Shown piece after piece: positions 8,318 to 17,739 of a DNA stretch of 64,000 nt. The DNA is from Lelliottia sp. WAP21 (lineage in GTDB: Bacteria; Pseudomonadota; Gammaproteobacteria; Enterobacterales; Enterobacteriaceae), in NCBI RefSeq assembly GCF_020532665.2, contig NZ_JAIWPG020000015.1, positions 55,500-119,499 on the forward strand, given 5' to 3'. Within the stretch, counting starts at the first letter, position 1, and each line of letters begins with the position of its first letter. A program made the position numbers and the translations under genes. The notes under the pieces were generated by a model. That model saw nothing but the letters and a program-made list of their open reading frames with translations. It searched no databases and was not told the DNA's origin.

Positions 8318-8623
8318 TTACACCGTTCCGTTGATGTTTAGAATTTCTACTGCGAGCCGATCATCCACTCGCACAAGTTCACCCGTGGCGATGACAATTT
8401 TTCCTACCCGCAGGCTGACATTTATCTGCGCACCTTCGTTTTGCAGGGGCAAAAGGTCATTCACCTGCAGTGTTTGTAACTCTGCCAGGGTCATAGACTT
8501 TTGCTCGAGTAAGAAGTCGATCTTAATCTCCATATTGTCAACAGATAACTTACTGGCTTCGACAAGAGAAACGCTGCTCTCCGAATAACTTGTGTTGTAT
8601 TCCTCTATTGAATCAATAACCAT
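8318..8623 (-). CDS. Predicted internal translation product of sctQ (short C-terminal SctQ)
   Basis: An in-frame ATG (first base at 8623, residue 207 of SctQ) has GAGG with 5 bases of spacing before it (GAGGATAATATG). It would give a 101-residue protein that holds the second SPOA domain. Salmonella SpaO and Yersinia YscQ are known to make such a short form, and the SpaO one is about the same length. The site is seen here; its use is inferred. Confidence 0.6.
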   Translation of the reverse strand: MVIDSIEEYNTSYSESSVSLVEASKLSVDNMEIKIDFLLEQKSMTLAELQTLQVNDLLPLQNEGAQINVSLRVGKIVIATGELVRVDDRLAVEILNINGTV

Positions 8624-9241
8624 ATTATCCTCTTCAATTTTGCATAAAATAGCCAATGCATTGGCGACAATGATATTGCAAAAACAGTCAGTGATAATTA
8701 ATACATCACCCAATTCCAAATCCGCCATTTCACATTGACTTATAGCGGTGCACCCCAGAATGATATCCATGTGCAGTGGAAGTTGTGACCAGTTTTTAGC
8801 ATTTGTTTTTTTTGGCAATTTCGGGAGAGTAATATCTGCCAGCTCAGCCCAGATAAATTTTTCGACTGAGTCCATCGAAATCAAAGGAAACGCGACTGGC
8901 GTATCATCCACCACTCCGGTGACGGTGAAATCGCTGACAGGGTCCTGTGATACCGGCATTCTCAATTCATGACAGGAAAAATAACGTGTAGCCAGACCAG
9001 CCAGTAATTTTCTGTCAATCATCTCAACAGGTAACGATTCAATATCGACGGAACATTGCTTTAGAAGTTTGTCGACATCGCAGTATAAATTCACCTGACG
9101 TTCGTTCACTGTAGCCGTAATAAGGATAAGAGCCCCCTGGGGCATTGACACCATGCGCTGATAATGCCCACCAATAGCCTGTGCGTATTTTTTCAATGCC
9201 GCTTCCTGCGCGCATGCATGACGCAATTCAAGCGTATTCAT
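8318..9241 (-). CDS. sctQ: T3SS cytoplasmic ring / sorting platform protein SctQ (SpaO)
   Basis: 307 residues, close to SpaO (303). The N-terminal part is divergent; two SPOA (surface presentation of antigens) domains follow, the last one at about 235-305 (LLPLQNEGAQINVSLRVGKIVI). SctQ forms the pods of the cytoplasmic sorting platform with SctK, SctL and SctN. An internal ATG at residue 207 preceded by GAGG would make a 101-residue C-terminal form, as in Salmonella SpaO. The gene overlaps sctP by 4 bp. Confidence 0.92.
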   Translation of the reverse strand: MNTLELRHACAQEAALKKYAQAIGGHYQRMVSMPQGALILITATVNERQVNLYCDVDKLLKQCSVDIESLPVEMIDRKLLAGLATRYFSCHELRMPVSQDPVSDFTVTGVVDDTPVAFPLISMDSVEKFIWAELADITLPKLPKKTNAKNWSQLPLHMDIILGCTAISQCEMADLELGDVLIITDCFCNIIVANALAILCKIEEDNMVIDSIEEYNTSYSESSVSLVEASKLSVDNMEIKIDFLLEQKSMTLAELQTLQVNDLLPLQNEGAQINVSLRVGKIVIATGELVRVDDRLAVEILNINGTV

Positions 9242-10113
9242 TCATCATGCTCTTCTTCAGGTTGCCGTTCAGAATCTCTACCCTGTTCCTGATCATGTAA
9301 AACGGCCGTCTCTATCTGCACATGAAACATTGCATTATCAAGATGCTGTCTTATCAAAGCGCTACGGACCGTCTCTGTGGAAGGAATAACATTAACCTCG
9401 TTGGTCGGTGATGATAGATCGGTAAATACCAACCTGGCCCTGTGCTGTTCGTTCTCGCCCCAACTTTTAAAATTCCAAACCATTTCAGCCTGTGAAGACT
9501 CCTTAGCGGTAATGGCTTTCAGCGTGCGGGAATGTTCGGATACCTGTTGCGTTATTTGTTGCCGGAGTGCTGTTGCAGTCGGGAGCTTCGCGCGTTCTTT
9601 AAAGCTTTCATCGCGGTTCATTGTAAAAATAACGCTTTGCGGTACCGCTACTCCATTGCCAGATGAAAGAACGTTTTCGCCCTTGGCTTCAACGACCTTT
9701 TTGCCCACTTTAAGTGCTTCGCTGTAATGAATGTCCGTCTCATTACTCACCAAACTGGCCGTCACTGCTGTTTGCTGTAAGGATTTTATCGTAGATGTTT
9801 TTCGGGGTGCGGATCTTTCCTGTAGGGTAAGCAGAGAAATGTCATGCATATCACCGGTCATTTTCGCCATCACCGCTCTGGATTCAGGGGACTTGTCAGT
9901 AGAGGAAGACATTTTTAACAGTGGAGAAAAAGGCTGTGAAAACGCCAGACCAAATCCGCCATTCATTTCCTGCTCATCCTCGTCACCAGACAATTTTTTC
10001 AATTTTTCTGCGTAGCGTTCAGCCACTGACTGGACGAATTCATCGCTCTGTGCTCCCATTCCACATGTCTGATAAACGCGCTTACTATTTATTGAGTTAT
10101 CCACGTTATACAC
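9238..10113 (-). CDS. sctP: T3SS needle-length regulator SctP (InvJ/SpaN type)
   Basis: 291 residues, low sequence conservation as usual for this family. The position between sctO and sctQ matches invJ/spaN. The protein is hydrophilic, Ser/Thr/Glu-rich and largely disordered up to about residue 180; a more ordered segment near 210-265 (MVWNFKSWGENEQHRARLVF) resembles the SpaN C-terminal domain that contacts SctU. It would be secreted early and control the change of substrate once the needle has reached length. Overlaps sctO by 25 bp and sctQ by 4 bp. Confidence 0.8.
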   Translation of the reverse strand: MYNVDNSINSKRVYQTCGMGAQSDEFVQSVAERYAEKLKKLSGDEDEQEMNGGFGLAFSQPFSPLLKMSSSTDKSPESRAVMAKMTGDMHDISLLTLQERSAPRKTSTIKSLQQTAVTASLVSNETDIHYSEALKVGKKVVEAKGENVLSSGNGVAVPQSVIFTMNRDESFKERAKLPTATALRQQITQQVSEHSRTLKAITAKESSQAEMVWNFKSWGENEQHRARLVFTDLSSPTNEVNVIPSTETVRSALIRQHLDNAMFHVQIETAVLHDQEQGRDSERQPEEEHDE

Positions 10114-10541
10114 TCTTCTGCAGCCTGCTCATCACTATGGATATCTTTTCTAATTCGCATTTTTTTAGCGCGATCGGACATCCACTCCCATTTCCTTTTC
10201 TTCTTTTCGTAATACAGACGTAATTTCATAAAATCGTTACGTTTTTCAGTGACCTGTTCAATCGAATTTGATGTTTCCTGCACGTTAAGCAGCACCTCTT
10301 CATGACGTGATAAAATAAAAGATTCTCGACGTTTCAAGGTGTAAATTTCACGTTGTAAAATTGCTTTATTATAATTTTCGGACCACAACGCGTTGAGCTG
10401 TTCTTGTATATTTTGTGATTGCTTATGCAAGTTTTCTAAGCGATCCTGCAGCACGGTTAATTGCTTATCACAGCCTCCTATTCTGGCAACTGTGCGGCTA
10501 CAGTGTTCACCATAAAAACGCATCAGACGCTTAGATTGCAT
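10089..10541 (-). CDS. sctO: T3SS central stalk protein SctO (InvI/SpaM)
   Basis: 150 residues, almost entirely coiled coil with two long charged helices, matching the antiparallel hairpin of InvI/SpaM and FliJ. SctO sits in the ATPase hexamer and couples it to the export gate. It lies between sctN and sctP and overlaps both (11 and 25 bp), the standard order. Confidence 0.85.
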   Translation of the reverse strand: MQSKRLMRFYGEHCSRTVARIGGCDKQLTVLQDRLENLHKQSQNIQEQLNALWSENYNKAILQREIYTLKRRESFILSRHEEVLLNVQETSNSIEQVTEKRNDFMKLRLYYEKKKRKWEWMSDRAKKMRIRKDIHSDEQAAEECITWITQ

Positions 10542-11835
10542 AGAGCATCTCCATTAGCTCGTCAAAATCAGAGCGTTCATGCAATGGCTGTCTGACAAAT
10601 TTCTCGATGATCGTTTTTTTATTTATGACCTCATCAGTTTCTGCATTTTCACCCGGCGTATATTCCCCAAGATCAACCATCAGCTGGAGTTCATCAAGAC
10701 GTGCGAGATAGTCACGGATTTTAGCCGCCTGACGAAGCTGACGGGGATCGCAAATGGATGAAACGACCCTGCTGGCACTTCGCAGAACATCGATTGCCGG
10801 AAAATGCCCTTTACCACCTAGTTTTCGTGATAAATAAATATGGCCATCCAGTATCGAGCGTATTTCATCACCGATTGGATCGACATCATCTTCTTCTTCA
10901 AGCAATACGGTGTAAAAGGCCGTTATACTGCCCTTGTGCGTAGCGCCGCTACGCTCAAGAATGCGTGGCAACTCTTCAAATACCGAAGCAGGATAACCTC
11001 GACGAGCGGGCATTTCGCCAGCAGAAAGTGCCACATCGCGGAGCGCACGGGCATAGCGGGTCATGGAATCCACCATTAACACCACTGATTTACCACTATC
11101 ACGAAAATATTCGGCAATGGTTGTTGCTATAAGCGCAGCGTTACGCCTCTCAACTGCCGGACGATCCGATGTTGAATAAACAACAATCGTCTTGTCACGT
11201 TTTTCATCCGGTATCCCTTCCATCAGGAATTCGGTCACCTCACGCCCACGCTCCCCCACCAGGCCAATAACATACACATCGGCTAAAGAATGGTTGATAA
11301 TCATCGACATTAAGGATGTTTTACCTGCGCCTGCCCCTGCAAAAATACCTATGCGTTGACCAATACCACAGGTAAGGAGGCTATCAATGACGCGAATGCC
11401 AGTGTGAAAAATTTCACGTATGGGCCTGCGTTCGCTGAAGTCCGGCGGGAAGCTGACAATCGGTCGTATCGTTGAAAATGGGGCTTCATCCTGCGAAGAT
11501 TCACTTAACCGCTGCCGCACATTGCCTTCACAATCGATCACACTGCCCACGAGTTCGTCGTTCAGTGATACCGAAAACGATGTCCCGGTTGGCACGATAA
11601 TATCGGAGGAAGAGATCCCCTCCGGTGAACCGAGCAAGCTAAGTGTCACTCCCTCGCGGCCGAGACCAATTGTCTCGGCCTGACCGACAGGTGTACTGGA
11701 ATGCAAGGAACGATAGATAAAACAACGTTCACCTACGAAGGAGAGTTTCAGCGGGTCAGTAATAATTGAACCAGTCACGGAAGATATTTTTGCATTGCAA
11801 TTAAAAAAATCGTGAATGGTTAAATTATTATTCAT
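10531..11835 (-). CDS. sctN: T3SS ATPase SctN (InvC/SpaL)
   Basis: 434 residues (InvC 431). The Walker A motif GAGAGKTS is at 167-174; Walker B follows (VVLMVDSMTRYARALRDVAL, about 245-265), then the GRE motif (LVGERGREVTEF). This is the hexameric ATPase that strips chaperones and unfolds substrates at the base of the injectisome. The gene overlaps invB-like by 4 bp upstream and sctO by 11 bp downstream. Confidence 0.98.
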   Translation of the reverse strand: MNNNLTIHDFFNCNAKISSVTGSIITDPLKLSFVGERCFIYRSLHSSTPVGQAETIGLGREGVTLSLLGSPEGISSSDIIVPTGTSFSVSLNDELVGSVIDCEGNVRQRLSESSQDEAPFSTIRPIVSFPPDFSERRPIREIFHTGIRVIDSLLTCGIGQRIGIFAGAGAGKTSLMSMIINHSLADVYVIGLVGERGREVTEFLMEGIPDEKRDKTIVVYSTSDRPAVERRNAALIATTIAEYFRDSGKSVVLMVDSMTRYARALRDVALSAGEMPARRGYPASVFEELPRILERSGATHKGSITAFYTVLLEEEDDVDPIGDEIRSILDGHIYLSRKLGGKGHFPAIDVLRSASRVVSSICDPRQLRQAAKIRDYLARLDELQLMVDLGEYTPGENAETDEVINKKTIIEKFVRQPLHERSDFDELMEMLYAI

Positions 11836-12236
11836 TTTAATGCCTTATAGAATCCTTGTATTAATTCAAAAAAGCTTTCGAGCGCCAGGCTAAATTTGAT
11901 GCCATCTTCCAGAAACTCAGGGTTCAATATGGCGCGCAATTCATAGTATTCCGGTCCCGCGACAAGATTCAATTGCGCATTCGCCGCCCATTCATACTCA
12001 GCGACAAGGTATTCAATAATATTAGGCGCACATTGGATCAGTAAATTCGGGTTTACAGGAACAAGCTGACACCATACGATCACGTTATCGTCCACCCGCG
12101 ATATCAGTAACGTGGGTGATGCATCAAATGTCAGTTCAATTGTCGAATGATGATCAATGTCCGTGATGATAGAGGGATCGCACCCTAAATTATCTAAAGC
12201 TTCTTTTAGAATTTTGACTAACTCAATCTGGTACAT
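11832..12236 (-). CDS. T3SS class IB effector chaperone (InvB/Spa15 type)
   Basis: 134 residues, small and acidic, placed between sctV and sctN exactly like invB and spa15. The fold pattern (strands around 25-75 and a C-terminal helix at 115-134) suits the homodimeric class I chaperones. InvB and Spa15 bind the N-terminal regions of several effectors and take them to the ATPase. Its presence implies that effectors exist for this system, some perhaps outside the cluster. Overlaps sctN by 4 bp. Confidence 0.85.
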   Translation of the reverse strand: MYQIELVKILKEALDNLGCDPSIITDIDHHSTIELTFDASPTLLISRVDDNVIVWCQLVPVNPNLLIQCAPNIIEYLVAEYEWAANAQLNLVAGPEYYELRAILNPEFLEDGIKFSLALESFFELIQGFYKALK

Positions 12237-12246
12237 ATAATTTCCC

Positions 12247-14316
12247 TTATAAGGATTTAATAACGGTAATCTTCACAGCGTCGGAAATCTCGCCAAAGGA
12301 GAGCACCTCTAGTTCGGGATACTGACTATCAAGTAATCGTTTGGCATAGCGTCTAATATCAACAGCCGTTAAAACGACCAACTCCTGCAAAGGATGTTTA
12401 ATGGACTGTATCCCTTGACTGAATGCATTCATCACATATTCATTATCTTCAGGATCAAGATTAATAAACGACCCGGTTGATGTATTTCGAATACCCTTAC
12501 GAATACGATTTTCCGTTTCTGGGGCCAGAAGCAGTACCGACAGTTGGTTATTAACTGAGAATTTATCTGTGATATACCGCGCCAGGGCACCGCGTACATG
12601 TTCGACAAGCAGTATAGTGTCACGCTCTTTACCCGCCCATAGAGCCAGCGCCTCCAGAACGACTTTCATATTGCGGACGGATATTTTCTCTTTCAGTAAC
12701 CGCTGGAAGACTTCGGCAACGCGCTGAACGGTTGCATGACGATAGGTCTCTTTAAGAAGCTCAGGGTATAACCCCTCCATCTTATCGAGAATGTTTTTCG
12801 TTTCCTGAATTCCAAAAAACTCCGCTATATTGTGTAAAATGATGGACTGCACACACAAGCTCAGCTCGTTCTCAGCCGAGCGAATACTCAGGTTCAGGGC
12901 CTGTATCTTAGGCAAATCTTCATTTTTAACCCACTGGCTTTGAATATTTGCTGATGTAAGGACCTTAATGTCGACGTCCATCACTTCTATAGCATTATCC
13001 CACTGCAGGATTTTGCTGTAGCCAAAAGCAATTTTGAACTCACTAGCCTGAACTTCATTGATGAGTAAACATACGCTATCACAGTTCTCACCAACTATTG
13101 TATTGATGCGGATATCGGGTAACTGAATACCAAAATTAATATAAAAATCACGCTTCAACATGCCTGCCAGAGACTTTGCTTTTGTTTCATCACAGGTATC
13201 GCGTGGCATCAAAATAAGAATAGGCAATGTTTCCGGTATAACATTGTTCAGGTCAAAAGAGTTGCTTTCGGCTTTATCTTGTTCACTCATGTTTTGCGAA
13301 TAAGGAGCCAAAAATGAGCCATTATCGGACATTTGGCCCGACTCCAGTCTGCGCTTGTACGCACGATAACCATACAAACTGAAAAAAAGTGCTGAAAGTG
13401 TAACGAAAACCATTAATGGGAAACCCGGCAATAATCCCATCAGCAGGGTAATGATACCTGTGACCAGCAATACGAAATCACGGCTAAATATCTGTTCAAT
13501 AATATTATTGCCAAGATTCTTGCCATCCTCACTAACCCTTGTGATAACAAAGCCGGTACCGATAGAAATCAGTAATGCAGGTATCTGAGCCACCAGGGCA
13601 TCGCCAATGGTCAGAATCGTGTACACATCCGTTGCATGAGAAAATGACATGTCTAGTCGCCCCATGCCAATCGAGATACCGCCCAGGAAGTTAACAAAAA
13701 TAATAACTATGCCAGCGATAGCATCCCCTTTGATAAATTTCATCGTTCCATCAAGTGCGCCGAACAGTTGACTCTCTTTTTCAAGCATAGAGCGACGCTG
13801 TTGAGCAACTTCGGGGGCAATTGTCCCTGCACGCAGATCGGCATCAATGCTCATCTGCTTCCCGGGCATGGCATCCAGGGAAAAACGGGCACACACTTCC
13901 GCCACGCGTTCGGAACCTTTGGTGATTACGATGAACTGAAATAGGGTGATAATTGAGAAGATAATCAGACCAACAATGATATCGCCGGCAATAACGAAAT
14001 TGCCAAATGTGCTGATAATATGACCCGCATCAGCCTGTATCAAAATCATCCGACTCGTGCTAATCGACAATGCCAACCTGAAAAGTGTTGTAATCAACAG
14101 CACTGAAGGAAGCGCGGAAAATTCAAGTACTTTTTGAATATAAAAAGTACCGATGAAAAGCAGAATCGAAATACTTATATTCACCGCAAGCAAAATATCT
14201 ATCAGCCATGTAGGCAGGGGGATAATAAGCATTGCAAGGATAACGACCATCAGTACAACAAGAAAAAGCTCTGGTCGCTGAGATAGTTTATTTAAATTTT
14301 TTGCAATCATTTTCAT
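12247..14316 (-). CDS. sctV: T3SS export gate protein SctV (InvA)
   Basis: 689 residues from the chosen ATG at 14316 (InvA 685). AGGG directly precedes this codon; a second ATG lies 6 bp on. Upstream in-frame codons would run into the preceding small gene. About eight membrane helices fill residues 1-320, including the conserved FHIPEP-family region DAMPGKQMSIDADLRAGTI. The cytoplasmic C-terminal domain (about 350-689) forms the nonameric ring that receives chaperone-substrate complexes. Confidence 0.97.
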   Translation of the reverse strand: MKMIAKNLNKLSQRPELFLVVLMVVILAMLIIPLPTWLIDILLAVNISISILLFIGTFYIQKVLEFSALPSVLLITTLFRLALSISTSRMILIQADAGHIISTFGNFVIAGDIIVGLIIFSIITLFQFIVITKGSERVAEVCARFSLDAMPGKQMSIDADLRAGTIAPEVAQQRRSMLEKESQLFGALDGTMKFIKGDAIAGIVIIFVNFLGGISIGMGRLDMSFSHATDVYTILTIGDALVAQIPALLISIGTGFVITRVSEDGKNLGNNIIEQIFSRDFVLLVTGIITLLMGLLPGFPLMVFVTLSALFFSLYGYRAYKRRLESGQMSDNGSFLAPYSQNMSEQDKAESNSFDLNNVIPETLPILILMPRDTCDETKAKSLAGMLKRDFYINFGIQLPDIRINTIVGENCDSVCLLINEVQASEFKIAFGYSKILQWDNAIEVMDVDIKVLTSANIQSQWVKNEDLPKIQALNLSIRSAENELSLCVQSIILHNIAEFFGIQETKNILDKMEGLYPELLKETYRHATVQRVAEVFQRLLKEKISVRNMKVVLEALALWAGKERDTILLVEHVRGALARYITDKFSVNNQLSVLLLAPETENRIRKGIRNTSTGSFINLDPEDNEYVMNAFSQGIQSIKHPLQELVVLTAVDIRRYAKRLLDSQYPELEVLSFGEISDAVKITVIKSL

Positions 14317-14323
14317 CCCTGTG

Positions 14324-14641
14324 TTACTGGTATGCCATACTGCAGCGAAGTGCTGTAGATGCATGTGACACAATGTTTCTTAATTCGATATGTTTGACAA
14401 ACAAACAATAATGCACACGGCTGTTTTGCAAAATGAATTGTTCATTTGCTTTTAATTCATACTGAATTTGCTGAAGAAAATCACCTAGCCTATCAGGAGA
14501 AACATGCGTCTCCACCATAACAATATAGATATCGTGAAAATAAACCACACGTGTTACCCTGCCGCAACATTCCAGGTTTAGTTCTCCTCCATATCGCAAT
14601 TTGTCCAGCTGTTGCTTGAAAGCGGCCTCATTGTCATTCAT
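14324..14641 (-). CDS. Unknown small protein between sctW and sctV
   Basis: 105 residues, not recognised. It overlaps the end of sctW by 8 bp and stops 7 bp before sctV, so it is translationally embedded in the operon. Salmonella SPI-1 has no gene here (invE is followed directly by invA), but SPI-2 codes SsaM between ssaL and ssaV and Ysc systems code gatekeeper partners here. The alternating strand/helix pattern and size would suit a gatekeeper partner or a class I-like chaperone. The homology to SsaM is positional only. Confidence 0.65.
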   Translation of the reverse strand: MNDNEAAFKQQLDKLRYGGELNLECCGRVTRVVYFHDIYIVMVETHVSPDRLGDFLQQIQYELKANEQFILQNSRVHYCLFVKHIELRNIVSHASTALRCSMAYQ

Positions 14642-15767
14642 AACGTATGTTCTCTCTAGCCGTTGCGTTAAAACGCCCCATGAGTACGCTTAATTCCTGG
14701 TCAACGGCATTCTTTATTGCAGCACAATCCGCCTCAATTCTGGAAAAAAGAAACAGTGGTAAAGCACGTACCAAATTTTGCACCACCTGCAAAAAACTAA
14801 TTTTATCGGCATTGTTATGGTATTTCATGCAACGTTGCATAAATTCTGCCGTCAAGCTACCACACTCATCGGTATTGCTGATCATTGCCAAATAATAATC
14901 CATAACAACTTGTTGAGATTTTTCCCAGGTGGTCTCCAGAATACCAATCTTCTTTATCCCGCGCATAAATAAAATGTCCGCAAATTTTATGACACTTAAG
15001 GTAAAAGAAGTATCGAGTAGCGCGCCGTATTCCTGGAACGAGCAAGATGGATCATGCGAGTTAATATCCATATGCAAGCATTTGACGATATATTCAAGCG
15101 CTAAATGACGTTTATCTATACCAACTTGTTCTATTAATGCTTTATATACATCAACCGGTTCCTGGTTCTGTGAGATAAAGTCGCGATATAGATTGCGCAA
15201 TGCTTCACGGTCAAGATTCAGCAAAGGACCAAAAGTGTTTGTTTGCTGTTGAATATTTAAACCTGACTTTGCTTTTCTTTTCTCTGGACCTGACATCAAA
15301 AGAGCATACGTCTCTTCCAGCAAAGTTAGAGATACATCGACAAGCTCATCTTCAGCACTACTGCTCGTGGCTTTTTTCTTCTTTTGTATAAATGCCTGTA
15401 ATAAAAGAGCAACATCCGCTGGATCGTTATATGTTTGGGACATAACAAATAAAAGTTGCCTCGCAGACATATTCGCGTCTTTAGCGTAGCTTATAATTTT
15501 ATTGACATTCTCTGGTTTTATCTCTTCAAGAAGTTGTGCGTATTTTTCTTCAGCATTACTGGATACAGACGCATTTCTGTCAGTACGCTTGTTCTGAAGC
15601 ATAGAGCTTAATAATGCAGACAAATCATCTGCCATTGCTAATGCAACGGACGTTGTGGAGTAATTCGCCTTTACTTCTGAATTATCCTGCATTCTCGCAA
15701 GATCATCGACCAGCTCGCTCATTTCTGCGTTTGCCAATGAAGAAAGTGTTGTAAGGTTTATGGCCAT
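14634..15767 (-). CDS. sctW: T3SS gatekeeper SctW (InvE/MxiC)
   Basis: 377 residues (InvE 372). The N-terminal region is Ser/Asn-rich and followed by a helical X-bundle protein typical of the YopN-TyeA fusion (InvE/MxiC). It holds back effectors until the translocators have left. The stretch VSNAEEKYAQLLEEIKPENV is typical of the family's first helices. It starts 6 bp before the sctC stop region and is followed by the 105-residue unknown gene. Confidence 0.88.
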   Translation of the reverse strand: MAINLTTLSSLANAEMSELVDDLARMQDNSEVKANYSTTSVALAMADDLSALLSSMLQNKRTDRNASVSSNAEEKYAQLLEEIKPENVNKIISYAKDANMSARQLLFVMSQTYNDPADVALLLQAFIQKKKKATSSSAEDELVDVSLTLLEETYALLMSGPEKRKAKSGLNIQQQTNTFGPLLNLDREALRNLYRDFISQNQEPVDVYKALIEQVGIDKRHLALEYIVKCLHMDINSHDPSCSFQEYGALLDTSFTLSVIKFADILFMRGIKKIGILETTWEKSQQVVMDYYLAMISNTDECGSLTAEFMQRCMKYHNNADKISFLQVVQNLVRALPLFLFSRIEADCAAIKNAVDQELSVLMGRFNATARENIRYE

Positions 15768-15773
15768 AATATA

Positions 15774-17510
15774 TTACCTGACACCACGTTCTGCCGCATT
15801 TCCCGGATTCAGGATATTGTATTTAGCATCAAACTGGTTGATAGAATCCCAACCTTCGTTAATATATTTATTAAGGTCGCTATTTTCATTGTTAAGATCT
15901 TTCAGAACCTTTGGCTGAATCAAGAAAATACGAACCGTCTTACTTACCGTATTAGAAGTATTTTTGAATAAATAACCCACAAAAGGAAGATCGCCCAATA
16001 ACGGAATTTTGGATTCACTAAACTGAACCTGATCGCGTGTGTAACCGCCAATCATCAGGCTTTGTCCCTCCATCACGCGAACCAGCGTGTTAATCGTGGT
16101 ATTCCCGACCACGGGCAAGTTATCCACGACTTCCGTTGAACCATCCTGTGTAACGCTTGTGCTTCCGTCCATGATCTCCAGCGTCATTTCAATGACCTTA
16201 TTATCATCAGAGATCATCGGTGTCACATTTATTGTCGTGCCGTATGTCACTGTTTGCAGATCGACGTTATTTTCGCCTGAAAGACGAACATAAAAATTCT
16301 TCGTATTGTCAAATAGTGCTGGCATATTTTCCTGAGCCAAAAGGAAAGGACGAGAAACGATGTTGGCCTTATTGTTCTGACTCAATGCAGTCACTTCTGC
16401 GAGGAAATAATTTTGTTGTGCTGAAGTGATTAAACTTCCTGTATTGAACAATCCAGCAATATTGTCTCCTATCTTGAACTGCCCTCCCCAGTTCACACCC
16501 ATTGCATCAAGATCGTCTTTGCTGATATCCACAATCCACAGAGACATCTCAATCTGTTTACGTGGGATATCTAAGGAAGCAATCAGGTCCTTTATCATAT
16601 TGACTTGTGCCCGTGTTCCTTTCACCATCAAGCTATTGCGGCCGGTGAAAGAGACAACTTTGATGTCATCGTTTGTCCCATCAATTTCGGTTTTTTTGAA
16701 AAGCGCACTTTGCCCTAATGGGATTCCTGCAGCACCTGTTTCTACATTGCTTTCAATGGGTTTTCGGGCAGCCGAAATCTGGTTTGACTGCGTGGTATTG
16801 GACAATAATAAGTTGATAGTGGTTGCGATACCCGGTATCACGATATCATTATCGCGATAGTTATAGCTGCGATCGTCAACAAACGCATGTCGTAATTTGA
16901 TTGTTTCAATAACCTGCTGCTGAAGATCTTCATCTGGGTTTTCCTGCATCAGGCTAGCGATAGCAGTGATGATATCAATGTATTTTGGCGGCCCAGAAAC
17001 ATACAGCGTATCGGCGCTATAGTTCATTTTTAACGGATAACGATTATCATAGAGCGAATTTTGACGTAAGAAGCTGACTAAATCGTTAAAATTACGTCTT
17101 GAAAACTGAACAACGGCAGTAGTGGCTTCGGATGCTTCATATACATAAAAAATAGCACCATCAAAGTACCAAATTAACCCCAGATCAGCTGTAACTTTCT
17201 TTAAGGCCTCAATAGAGTTAGTCAAGTCAAAGTTTCCGGTTACGGAATATTTTTTAGCCTTTGCGCTTGCAACAATGGGCTTTTGCAGTTTTGCAGACAG
17301 GGCTTTGAAAAGATAATCAACACCTTTATCCCGTGCGATGTAATCGTCCTCAGTCTGGCTTGTATTCGCCCGCTGCGCCTGTGTTGTTATTGCTTCAGTA
17401 CCTTCACCTGCATAGCTAACAGGCGCGTGGTAACTGAAAAAAATGGCCATTCCGCCCAATATGCCACATTTGTACTTACTTGCTAAATGTAAAAACATTC
17501 CTGACTTCAT
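15774..17510 (-). CDS. sctC: T3SS outer-membrane secretin SctC (InvG)
   Basis: 578 residues (InvG 562). A signal peptide (about 1-33, ending VSYA) leads to N0/N1/N3 ring-building domains (about 45-330), then the secretin domain (about 340-545) with the conserved VVGNTTINTLVRVMEGQSLMIGGY and KIPLLGDLPFVGYLF motifs. It forms the outer-membrane ring and probably needs the InvH-like pilotin coded three genes upstream. It overlaps the 87-residue ORF by 35 bp. Confidence 0.96.
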   Translation of the reverse strand: MKSGMFLHLASKYKCGILGGMAIFFSYHAPVSYAGEGTEAITTQAQRANTSQTEDDYIARDKGVDYLFKALSAKLQKPIVASAKAKKYSVTGNFDLTNSIEALKKVTADLGLIWYFDGAIFYVYEASEATTAVVQFSRRNFNDLVSFLRQNSLYDNRYPLKMNYSADTLYVSGPPKYIDIITAIASLMQENPDEDLQQQVIETIKLRHAFVDDRSYNYRDNDIVIPGIATTINLLLSNTTQSNQISAARKPIESNVETGAAGIPLGQSALFKKTEIDGTNDDIKVVSFTGRNSLMVKGTRAQVNMIKDLIASLDIPRKQIEMSLWIVDISKDDLDAMGVNWGGQFKIGDNIAGLFNTGSLITSAQQNYFLAEVTALSQNNKANIVSRPFLLAQENMPALFDNTKNFYVRLSGENNVDLQTVTYGTTINVTPMISDDNKVIEMTLEIMDGSTSVTQDGSTEVVDNLPVVGNTTINTLVRVMEGQSLMIGGYTRDQVQFSESKIPLLGDLPFVGYLFKNTSNTVSKTVRIFLIQPKVLKDLNNENSDLNKYINEGWDSINQFDAKYNILNPGNAAERGVR

Positions 17511-17739
17511 CCATATAAGTTTTCAATATCACATCGCGATCCGGTGCAGCTGTAAACAAGCGGAGGGCTACATGATTATTCGTTATCATTATTGTCACGG
17601 GATTTAACTGTATTAGCTTCGCCCATAATGCGGACAGTAATCGATACTTAGTGACAAAATCAGGGTCATGCAATGAAAAAAGCTCGATTTCTATAAGATC
17701 TGCTTCATTCACTAAAAAACCAGAATCATCCCTTTCCAT
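17476..17739 (-). CDS. Unknown 87-residue protein between the AraC regulator and the secretin
   Basis: Not recognised. It overlaps the regulator gene by 14 bp and the secretin gene by 35 bp, so it looks like a real member of the operon. SPI-1 has no gene between invF and invG. The sequence is acidic at the N terminus with strand-like segments (NPVTIMITNNHVALRLF) and has no signal peptide, so it would stay in the cytosol. A chaperone or co-regulator is possible. Confidence 0.55.
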   Translation of the reverse strand: MERDDSGFLVNEADLIEIELFSLHDPDFVTKYRLLSALWAKLIQLNPVTIMITNNHVALRLFTAAPDRDVILKTYMDEVRNVFTFSK

